Below are positions 38,087 through 47,070 of a DNA stretch of 64,000 nucleotides, piece after piece (the stretch's first letter is position 1; the number at the start of each line of letters is the position of its first letter). The DNA lies in NCBI GenBank assembly GCA_007896885.1, contig VOIU01000012.1:39138-103137 (forward strand). Reading direction: 5' to 3'. This DNA comes from Bacteroidaceae bacterium HV4-6-C5C (lineage in GTDB: Bacteria; Bacteroidota; Bacteroidia; Bacteroidales; Bacteroidaceae). Under the pieces are notes generated by a model that was not told the DNA's origin, searched no databases, and saw only the letters and a program-made list of their open reading frames with translations. Both the position numbers and the translations under genes were made by a program.

Positions 38087-40276
38087 ATGAACGAACAACT
38101 AATACTGAGACAATATCAGCAAATCACAGAATTATTAAGTGAACGTCGGCTAAATGAAGCTTGTACCCAATTGGAATCATTTGTGCGCGACTGTAATAAT
38201 TGGGCCTTAACAAACCGTCTGGAACAGACACAGACAGCTTATCGTTATATGCTGCAGTATATGCGGCAAGGAATGACAGACCCTAACAGATATGATCTGC
38301 ATAAAAAGCTTTTGGCAGATACTTGGGAAATAGCCGATCAGGCTCGCGTGCTAATGCTTGACAAAGTGTCCGGTAGTTATTATCATATACTTCGTAATAA
38401 TCAGAATTCAGCGCCTGAAGGATATGGAATGGACACTCTGCTAAGAGTCCTCGAAGGATTCTCCGACGAAATGGCAGTATGCCGACTGACACCGGGGTTT
38501 CAAGGTTTGAATGGAATACTATCACGTCACGAAGATACACACCGTTTTTTATTTCTTATGACATGGAGCAATTCACACTGGACCGCTGAAGAAACTAAAC
38601 AGGCACAGGCTTTTTTAAAATCGGATCTTTTGCCGGAAAATGACTTATGCCTTTTCATCAGTGCAGTAACCCTCAGTCTAATGGAAGTATTTGACGATCA
38701 AAAATTGAATTTTCTCTTGGATGGTATCCAGCATAAGAGTGTGCAAGCCAGCCAAAGAGCTCTGATAGGATTGATATTCACACTACATATTCATCCGCAA
38801 CGCATTGAGTTATATCCAGCATTAAAAGCCCGTATTTCACTTAATGGCGAGGACCCGGCTTTTGTCAAACAAATCAACCGGGTCTACATCCAACTGCTTC
38901 GCAGTCAGGAAACAGAAAAGATAGACAAAAAAATGCGCGATGAGATCATTCCCGAAATGATGAGAAACTCCACTATCATGAGGAATATCAGATTCGGATT
39001 TGAAGAATCGGAAGAGAATGATATAAATCCCGATTGGGAGGCAGTATTCGAAAAATCGGGTTTAGATAGCAAAATAAGGGAAATGAATGAACTCCAACTT
39101 GAAGGAGCCGACGTATATATGAGTACGTTTTCTCAATTAAAGCGCTTCCCCTTCTTCAAAGAGCCACATAACTGGTTCTATCCTTTCGACCCACAACATT
39201 CCAGCGTAATACATCAGGTAGGTATAAATCCCACAGGAGAAAATGCTGTACTTTCAATACTTCTAAGCTCCGGTTTTTTCTGCAATAGCGATAAATATTC
39301 ATTTTGCTTTACTATTGCCGAATTACCTCAGAAGCAACGTGATATGATGCTTGGACAGTTTAGTGCACAAGATCGCGAGGATATGAAAGATAAGGAAAAC
39401 AATGCGAGCTTACAAGAATATGCTGCAAGACCTGAAAATATAAGCAATCAATATATACACGACTTATACCGATTCTTTAAATTGAGTCAGCGCAAATCTG
39501 AATTCCGGAATATTTTCCAAGAAGAGATTGCTCTGCACCGAAACCCTGCATTAAAAGAAATTTTGAAAGATTCGGCATTACTGAATGCTGTTGCAGACTT
39601 TCATTTTAAGAAAGAACGCTTCGTTGAAGCAATCGAACTTTATCAGATTCTGATTGATCGAAAAAGTGCCGATGCAGATATTTTTCAAAAAATCGGATAT
39701 TGCTTACAGAAGGAAAAACGATATTTTGAAGCAACCAATGCTTATCAGAAAGCAGATGTATTGAAGCCGGATCATTTGTGGACATTACGTCATTTAGCTA
39801 CATGCTTCAGGCAAATAAAAGATTTTAATTCCGCCTTAAAATACTATCAACGTGTAGAGTCTATTGAACCGGATAATCATAATATCCTTTTCTATACAGG
39901 TAGTTGCTTGGCAGAACAAGGTAATTACGAAGAAGCATTAAAATACTTCTTCAAACTGGATTATCTGGAAAATGATTGCGTAAAGGCATGGCGTGGTATA
40001 GGATGGTGTTCATTTATCTGCGGAAAATATGAGCAGGCCATGAAGTATTATGACAAGATACTAAATGCCAAGCCACTTACAATAGATTATCTTAACGCAG
40101 GACATGTGGCATGGGGAGGCGGAGATATTGAATATGCCGTTACATTGTATAGTAAAGCCATTTTGGAATGTGGAGGTAAAGACATATTCCTGGAAATATT
40201 TAATAGAGACCGTAGTAGCCTTATCCGCCAAGGCATCAAGGAAGAAGATATTCCATTGATGCTTGACATGATTTAG
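38087..40276 (+). CDS. Tetratricopeptide-repeat protein
   Basis: 729 residues, no signal peptide. The N-terminal 500 residues are helical without a clear family. From about 520 to 690 there are at least four or five TPR units (FVEAIELYQILIDRKSADAD, ATNAYQKADVLKPDH, SALKYYQRVESIEPDN, EALKYFFKLDYLEND, QAMKYYDKILNAKP). TPR arrays hold protein partners; the partner is unknown. The last gene of the plus-strand run, ending ten bases before the convergent maf gene with no terminator visible between. Confidence 0.88.
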   Translation: MNEQLILRQYQQITELLSERRLNEACTQLESFVRDCNNWALTNRLEQTQTAYRYMLQYMRQGMTDPNRYDLHKKLLADTWEIADQARVLMLDKVSGSYYHILRNNQNSAPEGYGMDTLLRVLEGFSDEMAVCRLTPGFQGLNGILSRHEDTHRFLFLMTWSNSHWTAEETKQAQAFLKSDLLPENDLCLFISAVTLSLMEVFDDQKLNFLLDGIQHKSVQASQRALIGLIFTLHIHPQRIELYPALKARISLNGEDPAFVKQINRVYIQLLRSQETEKIDKKMRDEIIPEMMRNSTIMRNIRFGFEESEENDINPDWEAVFEKSGLDSKIREMNELQLEGADVYMSTFSQLKRFPFFKEPHNWFYPFDPQHSSVIHQVGINPTGENAVLSILLSSGFFCNSDKYSFCFTIAELPQKQRDMMLGQFSAQDREDMKDKENNASLQEYAARPENISNQYIHDLYRFFKLSQRKSEFRNIFQEEIALHRNPALKEILKDSALLNAVADFHFKKERFVEAIELYQILIDRKSADADIFQKIGYCLQKEKRYFEATNAYQKADVLKPDHLWTLRHLATCFRQIKDFNSALKYYQRVESIEPDNHNILFYTGSCLAEQGNYEEALKYFFKLDYLENDCVKAWRGIGWCSFICGKYEQAMKYYDKILNAKPLTIDYLNAGHVAWGGGDIEYAVTLYSKAILECGGKDIFLEIFNRDRSSLIRQGIKEEDIPLMLDMI

Positions 40277-40286
40277 GTATATACTG

Positions 40287-40868
40287 CTATATCTTTTTCA
40301 GTTCCTGATACAGCCGCTGTATGGGTAGACCCATGATATTAAAATAGCTGCCGGATATATTCTCTACGGCAATGTAGCCAATCCACTCCTGAACGCCATA
40401 GGAACCGGCTTTATCCATAGGTAGGTAGCGGTCAACATAATAAGTGATTTCTTCTTCACTTAGTTCTGCAAATCGGACTTCAGTCGCAGCAATAAAGCTG
40501 CGCTGCCATCCCGTCGTAGTCAGGCAAACTCCCGTAAACACTTGATGAGTACGGCCGGATAGAGAACGTAACATACGTAAAGCATCTTCTCTGTCTATCG
40601 GTTTGCCCAACACTTCTCCATCCAGCCAGACAATTGTATCAGCTGTTATAATGAGCTCATCAGGATTTATAATTCCGCGATAAGCTTCAGCTTTTTCACG
40701 AGCGATGTATAAAGGGATATTACCGGCTTTCAAATCACCGGGGTATGTTTCTTTAATATCAGGAAGAGTCCTCACTTCATAATCAACTCCGAGGCCACTC
40801 AACAATTCTTTTCTTCGAGGTGAATTGGATGCCAGGATTACCTTGTATTTATTTAAATTTTTCAACAT
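40287..40868 (-). CDS. maf: Maf family nucleotide pyrophosphatase
   Basis: 193 residues from the ATG at 40866-40868 (MLKNLNKYKVILASNSPRR). The frame opens at 40910 but the extra residues overlap kdsC and do not fit the family. Signatures: ASNSPRRKELL (about 11-21), ITADTIVWLDGEVLGKP with the catalytic Asp (about 74), and YGVQEWIG. The enzyme cleaves non-canonical nucleoside triphosphates (dTTP, UTP and modified forms) to prevent their incorporation. It follows the kdsC-like gene by 22 bp in a five-gene minus-strand run. Confident. Confidence 0.95.
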   Translation of the reverse strand: MLKNLNKYKVILASNSPRRKELLSGLGVDYEVRTLPDIKETYPGDLKAGNIPLYIAREKAEAYRGIINPDELIITADTIVWLDGEVLGKPIDREDALRMLRSLSGRTHQVFTGVCLTTTGWQRSFIAATEVRFAELSEEEITYYVDRYLPMDKAGSYGVQEWIGYIAVENISGSYFNIMGLPIQRLYQELKKI

Positions 40869-40890
40869 TCTATTTTTGTCTATATAAAAC

Positions 40891-41418
40891 TTACCATCCA
40901 AAAGCATCATCGACCATCCAACGCCCCTGCGTTTTGAGTACTTGCTCCACTACATCACGACCACATCCGTATCCTCCTTCCACATGCGAGATATATCGGG
41001 AAACAGATTTAACTTCATTCGCAGCATCCTTGGGACAGCAAGGCAAACCACATTCACGCATCACTTCTATGTCCGGGATATCGTCACCCATATAAAGAAT
41101 TTCTTCATCGGATAAAGCATGACGTTCACGAAAGTCATGATAATCGTGGATTTTGATCGAAGAAGCCATATAAATATCTTCTTCCGGAATGCCCAATGCC
41201 AAAAAACGCTTACGTACGGCAGATGTACGACCACCGGTTATAATACCCAACAACATTCCTTGTTTGGCTGCAAGATGAAGAGCATAACCATCTTTTATAT
41301 TTACCGTACGCATAGGTTCCCCTTCGGTACTCATAGGAATTACGTTCGCACTTAAGACTCCGTCAACATCAAATAAAAGTGCTTTTATCTTCTTTAAATC
41401 ATAATTAATGGTACTCAC
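40891..41418 (-). CDS. KdsC-type HAD phosphatase (KDO-8-phosphate phosphatase)
   Basis: 175 residues if the GTG at 41418-41416 is the start ([20 protein letters not shown]). The ATG at 41487 would overlap the DUF2520 gene by 59 bases and give an N-terminus unlike the family, while GTG falls 10 bases after that gene. HAD motifs are clear: DVDGVLS (nucleophile Asp), [12 protein letters not shown], and [10 protein letters not shown]. It lacks a cap domain, as tetrameric KdsC does. It should make KDO for lipopolysaccharide by dephosphorylating KDO-8-P. In a run with maf and a Rossmann/DUF2520 gene. Confidence 0.9.
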   Translation of the reverse strand: MSTINYDLKKIKALLFDVDGVLSANVIPMSTEGEPMRTVNIKDGYALHLAAKQGMLLGIITGGRTSAVRKRFLALGIPEEDIYMASSIKIHDYHDFRERHALSDEEILYMGDDIPDIEVMRECGLPCCPKDAANEVKSVSRYISHVEGGYGCGRDVVEQVLKTQGRWMVDDAFGW

Positions 41419-41428
41419 AATTTTGATT

Positions 41429-42250
41429 TTATTTAGTTGTACTGTTGGCAGAAGAATTCTTATTCGCCAATTCATAAATACTCTCACTTAGTAATTTGTA
41501 TACCTCCTTGAATCGCGGCTCATCGAACAACATATCTAAATGTTTATCCATCACGTTACGATCAAACCGAATTGCAGGGCCGGTTTGCGCTTGGGCAGGA
41601 GTCAACTGATGTACTTTTTCAGCAGTCTCGTCGATGAGAGGAAGCATCACTTCGAAAGGAAGATTATGTTTATTGAGCAGTTCCGCAGCAAGAGCGTACA
41701 TGTGATTTGCAAAGTTACAAGTAAAAACAGCTGCAAGATGCAAATATCTCCGTTGTTCCGAAGTAGCTTCATAAACTTTTTCAGAAAGAATAGAAGCTAC
41801 AGCCCTCAATAAACAAGTATCTTCTGCAGAATTACTTTCTACGAAAATAGGTATTGATTTGAAATCCACCTCTCTCTGTTTGCTAAAAGTCTGCATAGGA
41901 TAAAATACCCCGTACCGTTCAGTCTTGTCCTTCAATATATTCATTGGAATACTCCCGGCTGTATGTACGAGCAATCCACGTTTTCTGCCCCTGACAATAT
42001 CCGGCAACAATTCAATCAATGCATCATCTTTAACTGACACCACATAAAGTGCAGCGTCATCTCTGACCTCTGAAATTTCGGTAGTGTATGTAGCCTCAAC
42101 AGCACCAGCTAATGCCGCAGCGGAAGCTTGAGTACGACTATAGACTTGTATAATACGGAATCCACTACGATAGAAAGCTTTTGCCAAGTTCGTAGCAAGA
42201 TTACCCGCCCCGATAAAAACAATCGGTGTATCTTGAATAAATGTATCCAT
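41429..42250 (-). CDS. Rossmann-fold / DUF2520 protein
   Basis: 273 residues. N-terminal NAD(P)-binding fold with [21 protein letters not shown] at the start (G-x-G-x-x-A type), similar to F420- and pyrroline-carboxylate-type reductases. The DUF2520 helical domain (about 130-260) includes [18 protein letters not shown]. Substrate and reaction are not known. It lies 63 bp after a small membrane-protein gene and 10 bp before the likely GTG start of the kdsC-like gene. Confidence 0.88.
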   Translation of the reverse strand: MDTFIQDTPIVFIGAGNLATNLAKAFYRSGFRIIQVYSRTQASAAALAGAVEATYTTEISEVRDDAALYVVSVKDDALIELLPDIVRGRKRGLLVHTAGSIPMNILKDKTERYGVFYPMQTFSKQREVDFKSIPIFVESNSAEDTCLLRAVASILSEKVYEATSEQRRYLHLAAVFTCNFANHMYALAAELLNKHNLPFEVMLPLIDETAEKVHQLTPAQAQTGPAIRFDRNVMDKHLDMLFDEPRFKEVYKLLSESIYELANKNSSANSTTK

Positions 42251-42313
42251 CTTTATATAAAATTCCTAAAACAGCAAAGTTCGTTCTTTCGAAAGACAAA
42301 GCTTTCCGCTTAT

Positions 42314-42649
42314 CTATCTTCCGGACAGCCAATATAAGAGTAATCCGACAAGCAGTAAACCCAAAGGCAATAAATAAGCAGACAGACTCCCAAGCAAAGC
42401 AGTGATCAACCCAAAATTAAGAACCAGCCATAAGCCGACTAATATAATGCCAACCGATTTATCACGTTTAAGAATCAGAAAAATCAAGGCTGTATACAAT
42501 AGAAAATTATCTTTATTCATTACCCAAGGCAAACCAAGAGCAGAAAAGGAAGCTAATTTATCAATCAAATAAAGTATACCAAATACTATTAATGCAATAG
42601 CTGCAGCTTTATAAGTATCTCTATTATTATTTACCCTTGATGCACTCAC
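42314..42649 (-). CDS. Small membrane protein, 111 aa
   Basis: No characterised family recognised. Three or four hydrophobic segments (about 15-32, 48-60, 64-80, 86-108) separated by short turns, such as LKRDKS between two of them, show an inner-membrane protein with little outside the bilayer. The pattern is like the LiaF/DUF5668-type small helical membrane domains. The start is 2 bp after the nitroreductase stop, so it is translationally linked to it. Confidence 0.8.
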   Translation of the reverse strand: MSASRVNNNRDTYKAAAIALIVFGILYLIDKLASFSALGLPWVMNKDNFLLYTALIFLILKRDKSVGIILVGLWLVLNFGLITALLGSLSAYLLPLGLLLVGLLLYWLSGR

Positions 42650-42651
42650 AG

Positions 42652-43188
42652 CTATTGTCCTCCAAACTTATTGACATGAATTTTTTCCCATAACAAATGC
42701 TCCTCATCAAATGGTTTGCGTTCCATACCCTTGTGCCCGATAGCAATAATACTGAGCACTTGCATTTGAAGAGGAATATCCAATATATCACGCACCACCT
42801 CATCCGCAGGCACGCCCGAAGCTGCAAAACGTTCACGAACTTGTATCCAACAACTCCCGAGTCCTATATCTTCCGCTTGCAATTGTAAAAGAATTGAAGC
42901 GATTGAAGCATCTTCTATCCACACATCACTTGCCAAAGGATCCCCAAGGACAACAATGGCAAGAGGAGCTTCTGCTAAAAATTGTCCCCCTTGTGCCTTG
43001 CAATGTGACAATTTCTCCAGCTTTTCTTTCTCATCCACCACAACAAATTGCCAACTGTTGGAACGTTTGGAACTAGGAGCCATTAAAGCGGCTTTCAATA
43101 AGGTCACTACCTCATCCTGTGACAACTCCTCATTCGTAAATTTACGCATACTGCGACGTTTCTTCAGTAACTCGCCAAAACTTTCCAT
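42652..43188 (-). CDS. Nitroreductase-family FMN protein
   Basis: 178 residues. Opening motif LLKKRRSMRKFTNEELS (FMN phosphate-binding Arg residues), core APSSKRSNSWQFVVVDEK, and the later GLGSCWIQV segment are typical of nitroreductases, which form FMN homodimers and reduce nitro compounds, quinones or flavin-like substrates with NAD(P)H. Small for the family (usually 180-220) but complete. First gene of the nitroreductase/membrane/DUF2520/kdsC/maf run. The -7 box lies only four bases before the ATG (see 43193-43200). Confidence 0.92.
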   Translation of the reverse strand: MESFGELLKKRRSMRKFTNEELSQDEVVTLLKAALMAPSSKRSNSWQFVVVDEKEKLEKLSHCKAQGGQFLAEAPLAIVVLGDPLASDVWIEDASIASILLQLQAEDIGLGSCWIQVRERFAASGVPADEVVRDILDIPLQMQVLSIIAIGHKGMERKPFDEEHLLWEKIHVNKFGGQ

Positions 43189-43192
43189 ATTG

Positions 43193-43200
43193 CAAAATTA
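43193..43200 (-). promoter_or_regulatory. -7 box of the nitroreductase operon, possibly leaderless
   Basis: Minus-strand TAATTTTG, an exact TAnnTTTG match; only four bases (CAAT) separate it from the ATG. Confidence 0.45.
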
Positions 43201-43300
43201 TAAAGTAATACAATCAATAATGAACAAAATGATAAAAGAGAATGTATCACATTCAGTCTTTTATCATTATTATAGCAGACAAAGATAAGAGATTATTTTC

Positions 43301-43308
43301 TAAATTTG
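43301..43308 (+). promoter_or_regulatory. -7 box of the GNAT gene, possibly leaderless
   Basis: TAAATTTG, an exact TAnnTTTG match, with five bases (CAGCA) before the ATG at 43314. Confidence 0.45.
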
Positions 43309-43313
43309 CAGCA

Positions 43314-44294
43314 ATGCCTTTGAAACTCACCACATACCATCACGGGAGCGAAATACCTATATTGCCGGAAAACGGCACATTTCATTCCACTGAGTTGTTT
43401 CACATATATGAAGCAACACGGGGATACACGCCTATGCTTATTGTGGCATACGAAGATGAAAAGCCCGTAGCAAAGGTATTGGCTGTGATACACAAAACAC
43501 TCCCTTTCAGACTCCCGTTCTTCAAGAAGTGTGTTATATATGGTGAAGGAGAATATTTCAACGAACATACTGATCGCGAAGTGCTTTTCAACCTCATGCT
43601 CAGTGAGCTAACAAGAATAGCAATTAAGAAATCTTTTCTGATTGAATTCCGCAATTTGGATAATGCGCTATTTGGCTATAGAGCTTTCAGAGAGAATCAT
43701 TATTTTGCTATTAATTGGCTGCGTGTCCGTAACTCGCTACATAGCGCCCGTAAAGTAGAAGAACGTTTTAGTCCTTCGAGAAGACGTCAGATAAGAAAGG
43801 GGCTGATAAATGGAGCAGAAGTCCGGGAAACGCATTCTACCGAAGAGATTCAATCTTTTGCTCAAATGCTACATCATATCTATTCTTCAAAAATACGTCG
43901 CCATTTTCCTAACAAAGATTTCTTCCTTTACATGGAGCAGCAAATGCAAAGCAGCAAAAGAAGCAGGATTTTCATTGTGACCCATAAAAACAAGATTATA
44001 GGTGGAAGTGTCTGCATTTATTCAGGTGAAAACGCATATCTCTGGTTTTCGGGAGGAATGAGAAAAACATACGCTCTCCAATATCCGGGGATATTAGCCG
44101 TATGGCACGCTTTAATAGATGCCAAGCAACGTGGATATCGCCATTTGGAATTCATAGATGTAGGATTGCCTTTCCGAAAGCATGGTTATCGTGAGTTCGT
44201 ATTACGGTTCGGAGGAAAGCAAAGCAGTACCCGTCGATGGTTTCATGTCCGTTGGGAATGGCTGAATAAATTAATGAACCGGATGTACGAATAG
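43314..44294 (+). CDS. GNAT/FemAB-like acyltransferase
   Basis: 326 residues from the ATG at 43314 (MPLKLTTYHHGSEIPILPEN). A frame opens at 43242, but the extra residues cross the predicted promoter. The N-terminal half (about 1-130) and the C-terminal half (about 150-320) both look like GNAT-type folds; SFSPSRRRQIRKG near 160 and GGSVCIYSGENAYLWFSGG near 225-250 are typical of the FemAB-like subgroup, which add amino acids or acyl groups to cell-wall or lipid precursors. No signal peptide. The acceptor is not known. Divergent from the nitroreductase operon and convergent with susF. Confidence 0.8.
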   Translation: MPLKLTTYHHGSEIPILPENGTFHSTELFHIYEATRGYTPMLIVAYEDEKPVAKVLAVIHKTLPFRLPFFKKCVIYGEGEYFNEHTDREVLFNLMLSELTRIAIKKSFLIEFRNLDNALFGYRAFRENHYFAINWLRVRNSLHSARKVEERFSPSRRRQIRKGLINGAEVRETHSTEEIQSFAQMLHHIYSSKIRRHFPNKDFFLYMEQQMQSSKRSRIFIVTHKNKIIGGSVCIYSGENAYLWFSGGMRKTYALQYPGILAVWHALIDAKQRGYRHLEFIDVGLPFRKHGYREFVLRFGGKQSSTRRWFHVRWEWLNKLMNRMYE

Positions 44295-44318
44295 AGAAAG
44301 AAACGACTACTAGCAGCG

Positions 44319-44331
44319 GTAAACGATTGCA
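44319..44331. promoter_or_regulatory. Partial copy of the LacI-type operator
   Basis: GTAAACGATTGCA shares its last 11 bases with the 14-base palindrome at 51931 and 58278. It lies downstream of both convergent genes, so it is not a classical promoter operator; it could be a chance match. Confidence 0.2.
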
Positions 44332-44342
44332 GCATCAAAACA

Positions 44343-44379
44343 GAAGCAAGCTGCTCTGTAAACCAGAACAGCTTGCTTC
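44343..44379. terminator. Bidirectional terminator between GNAT gene and susF
   Basis: GAAGCAAGCTG (44343-44353) pairs with CAGCTTGCTTC (44369-44379), loop 15 bases; AT-rich on both sides. Confidence 0.7.
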
Positions 44380-44408
44380 AATATTAACTATGATCTATTA
44401 TGAGATTT

Positions 44409-45845
44409 TTATTCTACCCTTCCCGTATTATTCGTAAAGTTCAAATGAACTTTTTGTCCTGTTTGGCCTTGAACGCGTTCTTGATCACCTCCATTTCCAC
44501 GATAAGCTATCTTACCCGAAAGAACAATGAACTCGGTTTTCCACCAATCGGTAGCTGCGGTTTCAGGATGAACGCAGATGCGTACTTCACCACCCTTTAC
44601 AAATGCAGGAGAGACAAATTCACCATTAGCAGCTGTCGGAATAGTGAATAGATCTTGATCAACCAACGGTGAATTCCATCCGCCATAAGAGGTATCACCC
44701 ATTAAGTAGATATTTGGCTTTTCGAATGCCACTACTCTATCGTTGCCGACAACAGATACATAAACCAAGTACCAACCTGATTTACCGACTTTTATATTAC
44801 CACCCGAATCAGACAAACCTGCTAGTTGAACAGATGCATCGGAAATTGTAGCAGCAAAACCAAAGTCATTTCCCCATCCGGCTTGCGGGGCAAATTTTAC
44901 CTCATCATTAGCCGTAAAATAGTATATTCCCCAGAATGCACCCTTTGTACTATTCACAGGAATAAATTGATTCCATGTGCCTCCCCACGCATAAGCGCTA
45001 CCGGTCATGTAGAGCTCAGTTGGAGCACTGTTATCTTTCACGGTGAAACGATAATTGGTAACATCCAATGTGATCTTTATCTTACCGACCAACTCAGCTT
45101 TAATAGCTTGCGTATTAGCCCATATTATAAAATTATCACCAGAAGTATCACCATCCACAGCACTACCTAATGCTTTATCCCAATTCAAATTACTTCCATC
45201 AATAGCAGAAGCGGGGAAAAATTTGAAGTACGAATTACCGGTATTATCCAACTCCAATGTATAAAGGTTCTCATTATTAGGATCTTTAGTCATTGCAATT
45301 GCACCACTTGCATTCCAGCCCTTAAAGTCTCCCACTACATAATAACCCGCGGGATCAACAGCAGGTGTTGCACCCGGCTTTAAATTGATTGTTACTTCAT
45401 TTCCAGAAAGTTGAATGCCTTGTCCGGCAGCAGTAGTTGCAGATGCTTTGACTGCAATCTTCAACTCACGGCTAACACTAGCGCGACTTTTATAAGCCAA
45501 CTGAGTTACACTATCCAACTGAGCCAATGAAACCTTTACTATGTTTCCACTTTTAACTGCGTAGGGCACAGTATAAGTTCCGTTCAATGTCAGAGAATTA
45601 ATTTTAATCAAGCTACCCGCTTCTGCCGTAGTTGAAGCCATTTTTACAATCTCCACAGAATCGGTTGTAGCCGCATCCATTACAATATTGGCATCCTTTC
45701 CCGCCGCATAAGTAGCAGTCAATTGCCCCAGCGCATCCTGCTGAGCATTGGACTGGGGATCAGCCCAGTCCTTAAAATCTTCATCACAAGCAGAGAATCC
45801 GATCGCCGCCAGAAATAGCCCTGCATATATTAAATGTTTTCTCAT
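44409..45845 (-). CDS. susF: SusF-like starch-binding outer membrane lipoprotein
   Basis: 478 residues. Lipoprotein signal with Cys20 (GFSACDEDF). An N-terminal Ig-like SusE/F domain (about 30-160) is followed by repeated SusE/F-type starch-binding domains, each with Trp-rich sheets: YYVVGDFKGWN near 168, ELYMTGSAYAWGGTWN near 277, and the last with IYLMGDTSYGGWNSP near 380. In the last domain DWWKTEF carries the aromatic pair expected to stack on sugar. SusF binds starch at the cell surface without hydrolysis. Its C-terminal domain closely matches that of SusE next door. Last gene of the susCDEF run. Confidence 0.88.
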   Translation of the reverse strand: MRKHLIYAGLFLAAIGFSACDEDFKDWADPQSNAQQDALGQLTATYAAGKDANIVMDAATTDSVEIVKMASTTAEAGSLIKINSLTLNGTYTVPYAVKSGNIVKVSLAQLDSVTQLAYKSRASVSRELKIAVKASATTAAGQGIQLSGNEVTINLKPGATPAVDPAGYYVVGDFKGWNASGAIAMTKDPNNENLYTLELDNTGNSYFKFFPASAIDGSNLNWDKALGSAVDGDTSGDNFIIWANTQAIKAELVGKIKITLDVTNYRFTVKDNSAPTELYMTGSAYAWGGTWNQFIPVNSTKGAFWGIYYFTANDEVKFAPQAGWGNDFGFAATISDASVQLAGLSDSGGNIKVGKSGWYLVYVSVVGNDRVVAFEKPNIYLMGDTSYGGWNSPLVDQDLFTIPTAANGEFVSPAFVKGGEVRICVHPETAATDWWKTEFIVLSGKIAYRGNGGDQERVQGQTGQKVHLNFTNNTGRVE

Positions 45846-45869
45846 AATGAATCTTCTTTTAAAGGTTAA

Positions 45870-47036
45870 TTACTTAATTTCGCCCGTTCCTGCAGTAAAG
45901 TTCAATTGCATTACTTTACCTGCTGCTCCTTGTATAGAATAGTCGGAACCTTTATCTGCATTCCAGCTATCATTAATAGCTTGATTTTCACGATAGAAAA
46001 TTTCACCTTTATAGAGTGTAAATTCCGTTCTCCACCAATCAACTTCCGTCTTCACACACATACGAACTTCACCGCTTGCCGTCATAGCCGGAGATACGAA
46101 GTTACCGTCTTTGGCATTAGGAGCCGTAAATTTCCAAGTATCCGTATAAGCCCATGATCCACCGGTTGAATTGCCAAACAAGTAAACTTCACCCGGATAG
46201 AATGTCATGGCAAATGCATAATCATTATTTTTAACGGTTGCCTTAACATAGACAATATACCAACCGGCAGTGGTCACTTTAATATTGTCGTCGCCAGCTA
46301 CTCCGGCATTAGCCTTATCGGTAATGGTAAGTCTCTTGTCTGTTACACCAATGTATTCATTTTGTTTGGTTCCAAACTTGAACTCGGAATTTGCATCAAA
46401 GTAAATCATTGTCCAGAACTGTCCATCCAAACCGGTAACTGCAACCATTGGTTTCCATAATCCCCAATTGTTGAGCATCGATCCCACAACGAATAATGTC
46501 TTAGGAGGAGCTAGAGAGCTAGCCTCTTTAGTACCCAAAACTTTTGGCAAATTAATCACATTAGAGTAGCATACCCCTCTACCACTATCAGTTATAGCCG
46601 CCTTCAAGCGCACATATACACTGATCGGGTCGGTAGGAAAAGCAGTAGCCTCACCTTTTGCAGCAGTCCACAAATCCAAAAGTGCACTGTTCAGCTCGGA
46701 GGCAACCACATTCATCTTAGCCGTAGTATAAGTACTTTCAAGCGCTACATAATTAGCTTTAGCATCAGCTGTAGCATCCTTGAAATTAGCTTCCAAAGAA
46801 ACCTGCACCGTATAAGTAGTAGACGCAGGAAAACCGTAATCAGGCTGTGAACAAGCCAGCTCCAGCGTCGAAGCATTCTTCAAGTCATACACATTATTAG
46901 CAGCATACGCAGGCGTATTAAGTACAAATGTGTCAGGCTCATTCAAAACAGGATTGCTGCCGTTATCCGTATTGCAAGCAGTAAAGACTGGCAGTGCAAA
47001 CAGGACAGCAAATAATATATTGAATAAATTTTTCAT
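45870..47036 (-). CDS. susE: SusE-like starch-binding outer membrane lipoprotein
   Basis: 388 residues. Lipoprotein signal with Cys21 (LPVFTACNTDNG). N-terminal SusE/F Ig-like domain (about 30-170), then two starch-binding domains, with TLFVVGSMLNNWGLWKPM near 185 and VYLFGNSTGGSWAYTD near 285; VDWWRTEFTLYKGEIFYRE near 335 carries the stacking Trp pair. One domain shorter than SusF. It should hold alpha-glucan at the outer-membrane surface for the SusCD channel. 34 bp after susD and 24 bp before susF. Confidence 0.88.
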   Translation of the reverse strand: MKNLFNILFAVLFALPVFTACNTDNGSNPVLNEPDTFVLNTPAYAANNVYDLKNASTLELACSQPDYGFPASTTYTVQVSLEANFKDATADAKANYVALESTYTTAKMNVVASELNSALLDLWTAAKGEATAFPTDPISVYVRLKAAITDSGRGVCYSNVINLPKVLGTKEASSLAPPKTLFVVGSMLNNWGLWKPMVAVTGLDGQFWTMIYFDANSEFKFGTKQNEYIGVTDKRLTITDKANAGVAGDDNIKVTTAGWYIVYVKATVKNNDYAFAMTFYPGEVYLFGNSTGGSWAYTDTWKFTAPNAKDGNFVSPAMTASGEVRMCVKTEVDWWRTEFTLYKGEIFYRENQAINDSWNADKGSDYSIQGAAGKVMQLNFTAGTGEIK

Positions 47037-47070
47037 AACAATATTCTTTTATAAGATGGTTAGCGACTGA

